This document shows positions 1-6,063 of a DNA stretch of 6,063 bases, piece by piece. Made by a program: the position numbers and the translations under genes. The notes under the pieces are model-generated. The model had not been told where the DNA came from. It did not search any database and was given only the letters and a program-made list of their open reading frames with translations. Location: assembly GCA_021769025.1 (NCBI GenBank), contig JAETTS010000167.1, positions 1 through 6,063 of the forward strand. The letters are read 5' to 3'. Position 1 is the stretch's first letter, and the number at the start of each line of letters is the position of its first letter. The DNA is from Enterocloster bolteae. Its GTDB lineage: Bacteria; Bacillota_A; Clostridia; Lachnospirales; Lachnospiraceae.

Positions 1-1062
1 CTAAAGAAAGAGCCGGATCAAAAGATTGGCTATGGGGTTCTGCGAAGGAATCAGATACTGGACAGCGGAGTCTGCGGTATTGCAGGATTCGGAGCCGCCT
101 ATTGCCTCATTGAGGACAATCTGATTGCCAGAACCGGGTGGCAGCACATGGAATATGGCTGGGAGGCCAGTGCACTAAAGCTTCATGAGTGTGTTGACAG
201 CGTGTTTCGACGGAATATTTTCCGGGACAGCGACAACTGCGACGGACTGTGGCTGGATTGCAACAATTACAATGACCGTATTACCCAGAATTTGTTTTTG
301 AATATCCGCTCTCCTCATGCTATGATTTTTTTGGAGTGCAACCGGGGCGGGGAGCAGCCCAGGGAAATCCTGATTGACAATAATATTCTGTGGGGCTCCA
401 AAAACTATGAAGAGGCAGAAAACAAGAAAACTTCCATCACCATAGACAGCACCCACTGGAATGAGCCCTTTGATCTTTCCGCCCCCATCGGAGAGGGGAT
501 CGCAGGTTACGGCTCGGATGACATCCATATCGCCAACAATCTCATCGGCAACATGGACGGGATGGGTTACAGCCAGAATGTGATACGCGGCCGGATGGCC
601 GAGGGAAGAGGCGGCACATCACGAAACTCCATTGTGAGAAACAATGTGTTCTATGATTGCAGAGGCGGCTCGGTCCGCCTGCCAAACCATGATAATATCT
701 TTGAGGGCAACTATTATTCCAAGGCTCCGGAAGGACATTTAATCTTAACTTATCCGGCTCCCACCCAGCAGATGAATCTTGCAGCCTGGCGGCGCTTCGA
801 AGGCTGCGACCGAAACGGAGGATATGCTGCTTTCCATATTCAGGTAGATGAAGCTGAGTTGGTAATGTACATTACCACAGACGAGAAAACCATTTTCTGG
901 GATTCAGCGGAGACGGAAGGGTATACTTCCATGAAGGCTGTAATCCCGGACGGATCTGTGCGCACCGACTTTTTTGGAAGGGAGATCCAGGGCCTTCGTA
1001 TTCCAGGGCCTATAACTGTTGATTCGGATGACGTGGCAATCCACATAGATCCCCGTAAATAA
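1..1062 (+). CDS. Right-handed parallel beta-helix repeat protein, 3' part (5' end outside window)
   Basis: The frame is open from base 1, so the gene starts upstream; 353 residues are visible, ending in tandem stops (TAATAA, 1060-1065). An internal ATG at 148 has no reason to be the start, because the reading frame before it already encodes helix rungs (for example IEDNLIAR). Repeated short beta-rung motifs are clear across about visible residues 15-255: EDNLI, RRNIF, TQNLF, DNNIL, ANNLI, RNNVF and FEGNYY. This asparagine-ladder pattern is typical of the parallel beta-helix fold of polysaccharide lyases, pectinase-like hydrolases and related carbohydrate-active proteins. A longer excursion at about residues 140-180 interrupts the rungs and could shape a substrate cleft. 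After the helix, a tail of about 100 residues contains an LAAWRR...GCD segment and a final FFGREI...PGPI segment, which I recall as common at the C-terminus of such proteins. Substrate and reaction are unknown. The position beside a rhamnosidase suggests a role on a rhamnose-containing glycan. Secretion cannot be judged without the N-terminus. Confidence 0.85.
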   Translation, partial: LKKEPDQKIGYGVLRRNQILDSGVCGIAGFGAAYCLIEDNLIARTGWQHMEYGWEASALKLHECVDSVFRRNIFRDSDNCDGLWLDCNNYNDRITQNLFLNIRSPHAMIFLECNRGGEQPREILIDNNILWGSKNYEEAENKKTSITIDSTHWNEPFDLSAPIGEGIAGYGSDDIHIANNLIGNMDGMGYSQNVIRGRMAEGRGGTSRNSIVRNNVFYDCRGGSVRLPNHDNIFEGNYYSKAPEGHLILTYPAPTQQMNLAAWRRFEGCDRNGGYAAFHIQVDEAELVMYITTDEKTIFWDSAETEGYTSMKAVIPDGSVRTDFFGREIQGLRIPGPITVDSDDVAIHIDPRK

Positions 1063-1076
1063 TAAGGGACAAGGAA

Positions 1077-1082
1077 AAGGAG
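1077..1082 (+). promoter_or_regulatory. Ribosome binding site for the oxidoreductase gene
   Basis: AAGGAG lies five bases before the ATG at 1088, inside the 25-base gap after the beta-helix gene. It is a near-consensus Shine-Dalgarno site and fixes the start of the downstream gene. Confidence 0.85.
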
Positions 1083-1087
1083 CGAAT

Positions 1088-2191
1088 ATGAACAGACCCA
1101 TTGGAGTGGGCGTTATTGGCGCGGGAGCGGTTAGTGACATCTATTTACAGAATATGATCAGGCGATTTTCCGGCAATCTGAAGGTGATTTCCATTTGCGC
1201 CAGACATCAGGAACATGCAGACCAAAAGGCCAGACAGTATGGGCTGCGTTCCTGCCGGTATGAGGAGATGCTAAATGACAGCCAAGTAGAACTGATTGTC
1301 AACCTGACTCCAGTAGGAGTTCATGGAGAACTGATACGTAGCGCCCTTTGTGCCGGAAAACATGTATATACGGAGAAAACCCTTGCTGTCTGGCCGGAAG
1401 AAGCAAAGGAATTAATACAGCTGGCTTCAGAAAAGCAGCTGTATCTGGGGGCGGCACCGGATACCTTTCTGGGATCCTCCCTGCAGACAGCCAGGGCCGC
1501 CATCGATGAGGGAAAGATCGGGGAGGTGACATCCATAACCATTGCATCCACCAGAAACAATGACTACTTAACCAGCCTTCTGCCGTTCTTTCGCCTGCCT
1601 GGGGCAGGGATTCTTCGGGATTATGCAGTATACTATATGACGGCAGTGGTAAGCCTGCTGGGACCGGTGGCCGCGGTTTCTGCATTTACCAGGGCACCGT
1701 ACCAGAAAAGAACCAATATCATTCCAGGCCATCCGGAGTTCGGAGACGAGTTTGAGACCCCCAATGAAAGCATTCTTTCCGGAATCTTTCAGCTGGAAAG
1801 CGGCGTGACGGGAACCATTGGGATGGACGGAGAGACCATACGGGTTGACAGGGCGGATGTGGCAGTCTGTGGGACAAAAGGAATGCTTCTTTTGGGATGC
1901 CCCAATGAATTCGGAGATCCGGTCAGGCTGGTGCCCTGTGACCCCCTAAAAAAGGAATACAGAGAAATCAGGCTGGATCCAGTTAATGAATATTCGGACA
2001 ACTGCAGAGGCTTGGGGCTGGCGGATATGGCAAAAGCCATTGGACAGGGAAGAGAATGCAGGGCTTCCAAGGAATTGGCGCTTCATGTGCTGGAGGCAGT
2101 GTGCGCTATGGAAACCAGCGCCGCCAGGCGGCAGGTGACAGAGTTACAATCCCGCTGCACACGGCCGGAACCTTTAAAGGGATCACTTTAA
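1088..2191 (+). CDS. Gfo/Idh/MocA family NAD(P)-dependent sugar oxidoreductase
   Basis: The protein has 367 residues, a normal length for the family, and no signal peptide, so it is probably cytoplasmic. The N-terminal Rossmann fold shows the dinucleotide-binding motif GVIGAGAV at residues 8-15. The family's substrate/cofactor motif, usually EKP, is present as EKT at residues 96-98 within AGKHVYTEKT; K97 is the conserved lysine. The C-terminal alpha/beta domain has the GILRDYAVYY segment at 174-183, matching the usual D-x-G-x-H/Y motif, with D178 and Y182 in the catalytic positions. Family members oxidise or reduce hydroxyl groups of sugars, inositols and glycosides, and some act on glycosides at C3. 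The exact substrate cannot be assigned. It lies 25 bases after the beta-helix gene and 65 before the rhamnosidase, so a role in handling a sugar or glycoside released by this locus is likely. The start is set by an AAGGAG site five bases upstream. Confidence 0.92.
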   Translation: MNRPIGVGVIGAGAVSDIYLQNMIRRFSGNLKVISICARHQEHADQKARQYGLRSCRYEEMLNDSQVELIVNLTPVGVHGELIRSALCAGKHVYTEKTLAVWPEEAKELIQLASEKQLYLGAAPDTFLGSSLQTARAAIDEGKIGEVTSITIASTRNNDYLTSLLPFFRLPGAGILRDYAVYYMTAVVSLLGPVAAVSAFTRAPYQKRTNIIPGHPEFGDEFETPNESILSGIFQLESGVTGTIGMDGETIRVDRADVAVCGTKGMLLLGCPNEFGDPVRLVPCDPLKKEYREIRLDPVNEYSDNCRGLGLADMAKAIGQGRECRASKELALHVLEAVCAMETSAARRQVTELQSRCTRPEPLKGSL

Positions 2192-2193
2192 GG
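2171..2193 (+). repeat. Imperfect inverted repeat across the oxidoreductase stop codon
   Basis: CCTTTAAAG (2171-2179) and CTTTAAGG (2186-2193) can pair with a single bulged T around a six-base loop (GGATCA). The left arm is also part of the palindrome CCTTTAAAGG. The stem is AT-rich and is not followed by a T-run, so it is not a classical intrinsic terminator. At most it may be a weak intercistronic RNA hairpin that affects mRNA stability between the oxidoreductase and rhamnosidase genes. It could be chance. Confidence 0.3.
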
Positions 2194-2244
2194 GCCAGGG
2201 ATACCATACCATGATGTCCATAACTAAAAATATTGTATCGTTAT

Positions 2245-2250
2245 AGGGGG
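2245..2250 (+). promoter_or_regulatory. Ribosome binding site that decides the rhamnosidase start
   Basis: AGGGGG ends six bases before the ATG at 2257. An alternative in-frame TTG at 2233 would place this site inside the coding region and has no purine-rich site at suitable distance (upstream is AACTAAAAATA). The ATG at 2257 is therefore preferred. Confidence 0.75.
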
Positions 2251-2256
2251 CGGAAT

Positions 2257-4851
2257 ATGAAAATCAATCAATTTGTAGAATATCTTGAAAACCCCATAGG
2301 GCTTGACTGTGGAAAACCCCGTTTTTCCTGGCAGGTTCTAGAGACAGACAAAAAGAGGCAAACATCTTATCGGGTAATGGTGGGGACAGAACCTTCTCTG
2401 ACTCAGGAACTGGTATGGGACAGCGGCCTGGTCTGTTCGGATCAGTCGCTGCAGGTTCCTTATGAAGGAAAACTGCTACAACCTATTACAGAGTATTACT
2501 GGAACGTGTCGGTTGGCCAGGACGGTGAGGTTTTTGCAGAAAGCGGCACTGCGCGGTTTACCACCGGGCTTTTTGGCCTTCCCTGGCAGGGAAAATGGAT
2601 CGGACCTGGAGGCATGGGACACGATGCCAGCCGATTCTGGAAGAAAATTACCTTAAAAAAGGGAATCGAAAAAGCATATTCCTTTGTGGCTGCTATTAAT
2701 TATTATCTTCTGTATATAAATGGAAAGAAAACCACAGACTCAGTCTTAAACAATGCGGATACAGATCCAGACCATACCATTGAGTCTCGGATGACAGACA
2801 TAACCCCATTCTTAACCCCAGGGGAGAATGTCATAGCCCTGGATCTGGGAAACGGATGGCCGGATATTTCCGCCAGCAGGAAGCTGGGAGGAATCCGGGA
2901 TCATGCCTTTTCTATGATGATGTATGTGGGCTATGAGGATGGAACCTGCCAGTGGATTTTCTCGGACAGCGGGGATGACTGGTTTTATACCATGTACACC
3001 CCGTTTGTCCATGACAGCATCTACCACGGCGAGTCCTATGATGCCAGGCGAGAGATTAAAGGTTGGAACACGACGGGGTATGACCCGTCAGCCCACAGAA
3101 CCCTGTGGTATCGGGCCCTGGAGTATGAGCCGCCAGGAGGAGCCATAAAATCCCTTATGCTGGAACCTATCCGGGTTCTTAAAACCATACAGCCCAAAGG
3201 GGTATACCCGCTGGAAGACGGAAGCTATACCTTTGACATGGGGCAAAATTTTGCAGGCTGGGCCAGGCTTACTGCCTCCGGGAAGAAAGGTCAGGTGATT
3301 ACCTTGTCCTATGGGGAGGCCCAACAAGAAGACCACTCCCTGGATCGGATTTCCTTAAGAGATGCAAAGGCAACCGATACCTATACATTTGATGGAGAAG
3401 ATGGGGTCTATGAGCCGTCCTTCACCTTCCATGGGTTCCGCTATGTCAATGTACAGGGGCTTAACCAGCCTCCAAAGGAGGACACAGTGATCGGATGTGT
3501 GGTCAGTTCCGATGTGAAGCAGATCGGCAGTTTTACCACATCCGATCCTATGATCAACCAGCTTCAGAGCAATGTGGTGTGGACGGAAATCAGCAATCTG
3601 AGAAGTGTTCCTACAGACTGTCCTCAGAGAGACGAACGCCTGGGATGGATCAACGATATGACTGTGCGCAATGACTGCGCCCTCTACAATTTTAGGCTTC
3701 CGGCCTTGTATACCAAGTGGATGGGAGACATCCGGGATACTCAGGGAAAAATAAGCGGCGCCCTGACCGATACCGCCCCGTTTCGCAGATTTGGCTCTCG
3801 TCCGGCAGACCCGGTGGCGGCAGCTCCGGCGCTGGTTCCGTGGAATCTCTATGTGCAATACGGCGATATCCGGATACTGGAAGAGAATTATGAGATGAAC
3901 CGGCGCTGGGCCGCTTATCTGAAAAGAAACTCCCAGGATGGCATTGTAAATACCTCCCATATGGGAGACTGGGCCGGGCCGATGGCAGTGACCATGGCAG
4001 CAAAAGGCCAGGGAATCGGAGGTGGAGCCGTCTCCACCATCACCCCGCCCCTTCTGGTAGGGACAATACACACCAAGTATTTTTACGAGCTTCTTGCAAA
4101 AACGGCAGGCGTTTTGGGGAAAAAAGAAGAGGAAAGGTATTATGCCCAGGAAGCTGAGGCATGGAGAGCAGCGATTTTAAGACATTATTATGATGGGGCC
4201 ACAAAGAATCTGGGAACAGGAAGCCAGGGCTGCAACACGGAAGGCTTGTATTTTAATATTGTCCCTGATGAAGACCGAAAGGCTGTGGCAGAAAACCTTG
4301 TGGCAGATATTAGGAGACAGGGCAACCACCTTACCACAGGCAATCTGTGTTCCCGCTATATTCTGGAAGTATTATTCACCATGGGGTACGTCGATGTAGC
4401 CTATGATCTGATTACCCAGACCACCTATCCCAGCTGGGGCTATATGGTGGAAAACGGTGCAACCACTATGTGGGAACGCTGGGAGAAAGTGACAGACAGC
4501 CACTCTGCGTTGGCCGGTATGGCATCGTTAAGCCATCCGATGAACGGGGCGTTTGCAGTTTCCTTCTACCGGTATCTGGCAGGGATTGTGCCAGATGAGG
4601 CCTGCAACGGATATCGCCGCTTCACCGTAAAGCCCCATGTGCCTAAGAAGTTAAAGGGCATTGCTGCATCGTTGGAGACGATGCAAGGAATCATCCGTGT
4701 ATCGTGGGAACAAAAAGAGGACGGGCTTGCGCTGCGGGTAACGGTGCCTTATAATTCAAAGGCTACGATTTGGATTCCTGTGAAAGGCCAGACAGAGTAC
4801 CAGATGTTTGAGGCAGAGGCAGGTTCCTATGAATGGAAAGGGATACAGTGA
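2257..4851 (+). CDS. Alpha-L-rhamnosidase, glycoside hydrolase family 78
   Basis: The product of 864 residues hydrolyses terminal alpha-L-rhamnose from glycosides or oligosaccharides by the inverting mechanism of GH78. The chosen ATG yields MKINQFVEYLENPIGLD, which matches the usual family start, and has a good ribosome site; a TTG at 2233 would add eight residues. An N-terminal fibronectin-like domain (about 1-105) is followed by beta-sandwich domains (about 110-420) with HGESYDARRE at 257-266 and DMGQNFAGW at 327-335. The (alpha/alpha)6 catalytic barrel (about 425-775) contains DCPQRDERLGW at 454-464, with E460 the likely general acid, MGDW at 569-572, and TTMWERW at 736-742, with E740 the candidate base. 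A C-terminal beta-sandwich (about 783-860) shows the FTVKP and MQGIIRVSW segments. The motif after DERLGW is INDMT rather than the more common TGDAQ, with the aspartate kept (D467), which suggests a particular GH78 subgroup. No signal peptide or membrane segment is seen, so the enzyme is probably cytoplasmic and acts on imported substrate. Confidence 0.95.
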   Translation: MKINQFVEYLENPIGLDCGKPRFSWQVLETDKKRQTSYRVMVGTEPSLTQELVWDSGLVCSDQSLQVPYEGKLLQPITEYYWNVSVGQDGEVFAESGTARFTTGLFGLPWQGKWIGPGGMGHDASRFWKKITLKKGIEKAYSFVAAINYYLLYINGKKTTDSVLNNADTDPDHTIESRMTDITPFLTPGENVIALDLGNGWPDISASRKLGGIRDHAFSMMMYVGYEDGTCQWIFSDSGDDWFYTMYTPFVHDSIYHGESYDARREIKGWNTTGYDPSAHRTLWYRALEYEPPGGAIKSLMLEPIRVLKTIQPKGVYPLEDGSYTFDMGQNFAGWARLTASGKKGQVITLSYGEAQQEDHSLDRISLRDAKATDTYTFDGEDGVYEPSFTFHGFRYVNVQGLNQPPKEDTVIGCVVSSDVKQIGSFTTSDPMINQLQSNVVWTEISNLRSVPTDCPQRDERLGWINDMTVRNDCALYNFRLPALYTKWMGDIRDTQGKISGALTDTAPFRRFGSRPADPVAAAPALVPWNLYVQYGDIRILEENYEMNRRWAAYLKRNSQDGIVNTSHMGDWAGPMAVTMAAKGQGIGGGAVSTITPPLLVGTIHTKYFYELLAKTAGVLGKKEEERYYAQEAEAWRAAILRHYYDGATKNLGTGSQGCNTEGLYFNIVPDEDRKAVAENLVADIRRQGNHLTTGNLCSRYILEVLFTMGYVDVAYDLITQTTYPSWGYMVENGATTMWERWEKVTDSHSALAGMASLSHPMNGAFAVSFYRYLAGIVPDEACNGYRRFTVKPHVPKKLKGIAASLETMQGIIRVSWEQKEDGLALRVTVPYNSKATIWIPVKGQTEYQMFEAEAGSYEWKGIQ

Positions 4852-4890
4852 TTTTTATTAACCTATTTCGAGGGGAACTGACAGAAAGAG

Positions 4891-4897
4891 AGGGAAG
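4891..4897 (+). promoter_or_regulatory. Ribosome binding site for the response regulator
   Basis: A purine-rich stretch (GAGAGGGAAGAAG) directly precedes the ATG at 4901, with AGGGAAG as the likely pairing segment. The 49-base gap after the rhamnosidase shows no hairpin followed by a T-run and no convincing -35/-10 pair, so read-through from the upstream genes is plausible. Confidence 0.6.
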
Positions 4898-4900
4898 AAG

Positions 4901-5635
4901 ATGTATTCGCTGATTATTATCGATGATGAGGAAAAGATTGCCAGCGGCATTGGTGCGCTTTTTCCCTGGGAAGATATCGGGTTTCATGTCTCGGGGACAT
5001 TTACCCGTGCCTGTGATGCTTTGGAATTTATAAAGGAAAATCAGGTGGATGTGGTTTTGACGGATGTGGAGATGCCGGATATCAATGGAATCGATCTTGC
5101 ACAACGTTTTAAAGGAGACGAGAAGGTGCAGGTGGTTCTGTTCAGCAGCTACGATACCTATGAATACTTAAGAGCAGCGATCAAGAACGAAGTGGTTGAT
5201 TTCCTGCTAAAGCCTATTAAATATTCCCAGCTGTTAGAATGCTTCGACGGAGTCCGGGAAAAGCTGCGGCATAAAGGAGTTCCCGGAATGTCCGGGGGGG
5301 AACACAGAGAAGACCGAGTGACAGGAAAAATCAAGGAATATCTGGATATTCACTATCAACACGCGACCTTAGAGGATGCGGCAGAGCGTGTGAATATGAG
5401 CCCGTCTTATCTGTCCCGCTTTTTTAAAGAAAAAAGCGGCATCGGCTTTCGGGAATTGCTGCTTAAGACGCGAATGGAGAAGGCCAGCGAGCTTTTGGGA
5501 GACCAGGGATGTAAGATGTGCGATGTTGCCTACCTGATCGGCTATGACAATCCAAAGAATTTTTCCAGGGCGTTTAAAGCATACTATGGGATGACACCGG
5601 TAGAATACAGAAAGAAGCGGTTAGAAGAGATATGA
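4901..5635 (+). CDS. Response regulator with receiver and AraC-type DNA-binding domain (YesN-like, short form)
   Basis: The cytoplasmic transcription regulator has 244 residues. The receiver domain spans about 2-122: acidic pair D8-D9 in IIIDDEEK, phosphoacceptor D55 in LTDVEMPD, the conserved serine region FSSYDT at 81-86, and K104-P105 in FLLKPI. All key phosphorylation residues are present, so it should be phosphorylated by a histidine kinase. A short linker (about 123-138) leads to an AraC-type domain at about 140-240 with two helix-turn-helix units: TLEDAAERVNMSPSYLSRFF at 156-175 and MCDVAYLIGYDNPKNFSRAF at 206-225, followed by the family ending YYGMTPVEYRK. Many YesN-type regulators are longer, with a middle region between the two domains; this one is compact. 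The next gene, a membrane sensor, starts inside its stop codon, which marks the pair as a two-component system. It probably activates this sugar-use locus, but its binding site is not identifiable here. Confidence 0.95.
   Translation: MYSLIIIDDEEKIASGIGALFPWEDIGFHVSGTFTRACDALEFIKENQVDVVLTDVEMPDINGIDLAQRFKGDEKVQVVLFSSYDTYEYLRAAIKNEVVDFLLKPIKYSQLLECFDGVREKLRHKGVPGMSGGEHREDRVTGKIKEYLDIHYQHATLEDAAERVNMSPSYLSRFFKEKSGIGFRELLLKTRMEKASELLGDQGCKMCDVAYLIGYDNPKNFSRAFKAYYGMTPVEYRKKRLEEI
5279..5303 (+). repeat. Inverted repeat with a seven-G run inside the regulator linker
   Basis: CCCGGA (5282-5287) and TCCGGG (5291-5296) form a perfect six-base inverted repeat around ATG. The arms extend to GTT (5279-5281) and AAC (5301-5303) if four extra G bases (5297-5300) are looped out. 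The G-run is 5294-5300. It encodes the flexible linker between receiver and DNA-binding domain. There is no T-run, so it is not a terminator. Confidence 0.5.
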
Positions 5636-6063
5636 GTCAGCAAAACAGATTTTTTATCCGCAGGTTCCGGAATCTGGCCATAGGGTTTCTATGCCCTACC
5701 GTTGTTATATTTATACTGGCATTTGTGATGGAGTATCAAAATGCCAACCGTGAGATGCAGGCAAGATCCATAGAGAGCGTGACGAGAATCGAGGAAAATA
5801 TGAATTCCGTGGTGGGAAACATATTTATGCAGAATGAGTATCTGACCAACATGGCCATGATGTCCAGCATGCTTAAGCGAGTCTTAAACAATGAGCAGAT
5901 CAATTACGGAGACGCCATCAATTTAAGGAATCTTCAGGCTATGCTGATCAGCATGAAGAACTCTTATGAATATGTTATGTCCACGATCGTGTACTTTGAT
6001 GACTGTGACCGCTATATTGTGTCCGACTATGCCATTCAGACAGTAAACGGCAATGAAGAGTGG
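5632..6063 (+). CDS. Membrane sensor protein, probable YesM-like sensor histidine kinase, N-terminal part (3' end outside window)
   Basis: The ATG at 5632 overlaps the regulator's stop codon in an ATGA arrangement, and the frame stays open to the window edge, giving 144 residues. The N-terminus has a basic stretch (R6, R10, R11, R13) followed by a single hydrophobic segment at about 15-33 (LAIGFLCPTVVIFILAFVM), predicting a membrane helix with the N-terminus inside. The following residues, beginning EYQNANREMQ, would be extracellular and are rich in helical, polar sequence, as in the sensing domains of YesM-type kinases, where an ectodomain lies between two membrane helices. The HAMP, His-kinase and ATPase domains would be downstream and cannot be seen, so the kinase call depends on gene context and N-terminal architecture. 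The start has only a weak purine-rich site (AGAAGAG at 5623-5629), so translation is probably coupled to the regulator. It likely senses a sugar-related signal at the cell surface. Confidence 0.8.
   Translation, partial: MSQQNRFFIRRFRNLAIGFLCPTVVIFILAFVMEYQNANREMQARSIESVTRIEENMNSVVGNIFMQNEYLTNMAMMSSMLKRVLNNEQINYGDAINLRNLQAMLISMKNSYEYVMSTIVYFDDCDRYIVSDYAIQTVNGNEEW

Noticed and set aside
1948..1954. Slippery heptamer A_AAA_AAG in frame in the oxidoreductase, as in programmed -1 frameshifting
   Set aside because: The -1 frame meets a TAA at 1984-1986 and yields only a truncated protein. The full-length frame is intact. A similar run in the rhamnosidase (around 2653-2660) also simply encodes Lys-Lys.
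2232..2246. Possible catabolite-control (cre-like) site near ATTGTATCGTTATA
   Set aside because: It keeps the central CG but lacks key flanking bases of the cre consensus, so it is not better than chance.
2233..2256. TTG start for the rhamnosidase at 2233, adding eight residues (MYRYRGRN)
   Set aside because: There is no ribosome site at suitable distance for the TTG, while the AGGGGG site sits six bases before the ATG at 2257 and the family's usual start sequence begins there.
3355..4071. Long open frame on the - strand (238 codons) opposite the rhamnosidase
   Set aside because: It is a shadow of the strong GH78 coding frame, with no ribosome site and no recognisable domain. The other - strand open frames are rejected for the same reason.
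4852..4900. Terminator after the rhamnosidase, suggested by the TTTTTATTAA stretch
   Set aside because: The T-run is not preceded by a GC-rich hairpin, so it does not meet the pattern of an intrinsic terminator.

Overview
The window looks like a piece of a carbohydrate-utilisation locus from a Gram-positive, probably clostridial (Lachnospiraceae-like) bacterium. This rests on moderate GC, strong purine-rich ribosome binding sites, short gaps between genes, and the pairing of an AraC-type response regulator with a YesM-like membrane sensor, an arrangement typical of Firmicutes. The exact genus cannot be read from the sequence. All five genes are on the + strand and no convincing gene was found on the - strand.

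Layout: (1) 1-1062, the 3' part of a right-handed parallel beta-helix protein, cut by the left window edge. (2) 1088-2191, a Gfo/Idh/MocA-family NAD(P)-dependent oxidoreductase. (3) 2257-4851, a complete GH78 alpha-L-rhamnosidase with no signal peptide. (4) 4901-5635, a short response regulator with a receiver and an AraC-type DNA-binding domain. (5) 5632-6063, the N-terminal 144 residues of a membrane sensor protein, almost certainly the partner histidine kinase. It overlaps gene 4 by four bases (ATGA) and is cut by the right window edge. The gaps between genes are 25, 65, 49 and -4 bases, with no clear terminator or promoter, so a single transcription unit is plausible.

Working model (inference): the sensor and regulator detect an extracellular sugar signal and switch on the locus. 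A rhamnose-containing oligosaccharide enters the cell through a transporter outside the window. The cytoplasmic rhamnosidase removes terminal L-rhamnose, and the beta-helix protein and the oxidoreductase act on the rest of the glycan. The gene families are individually well known. The less usual point is the combination of a beta-helix protein, an oxidoreductase and a rhamnosidase, which could indicate an oxidoreductive step in breaking down a decorated rhamnoside. No mobile element, CRISPR array, tRNA or rRNA was seen, and there is no gene-free stretch over 300 bases.
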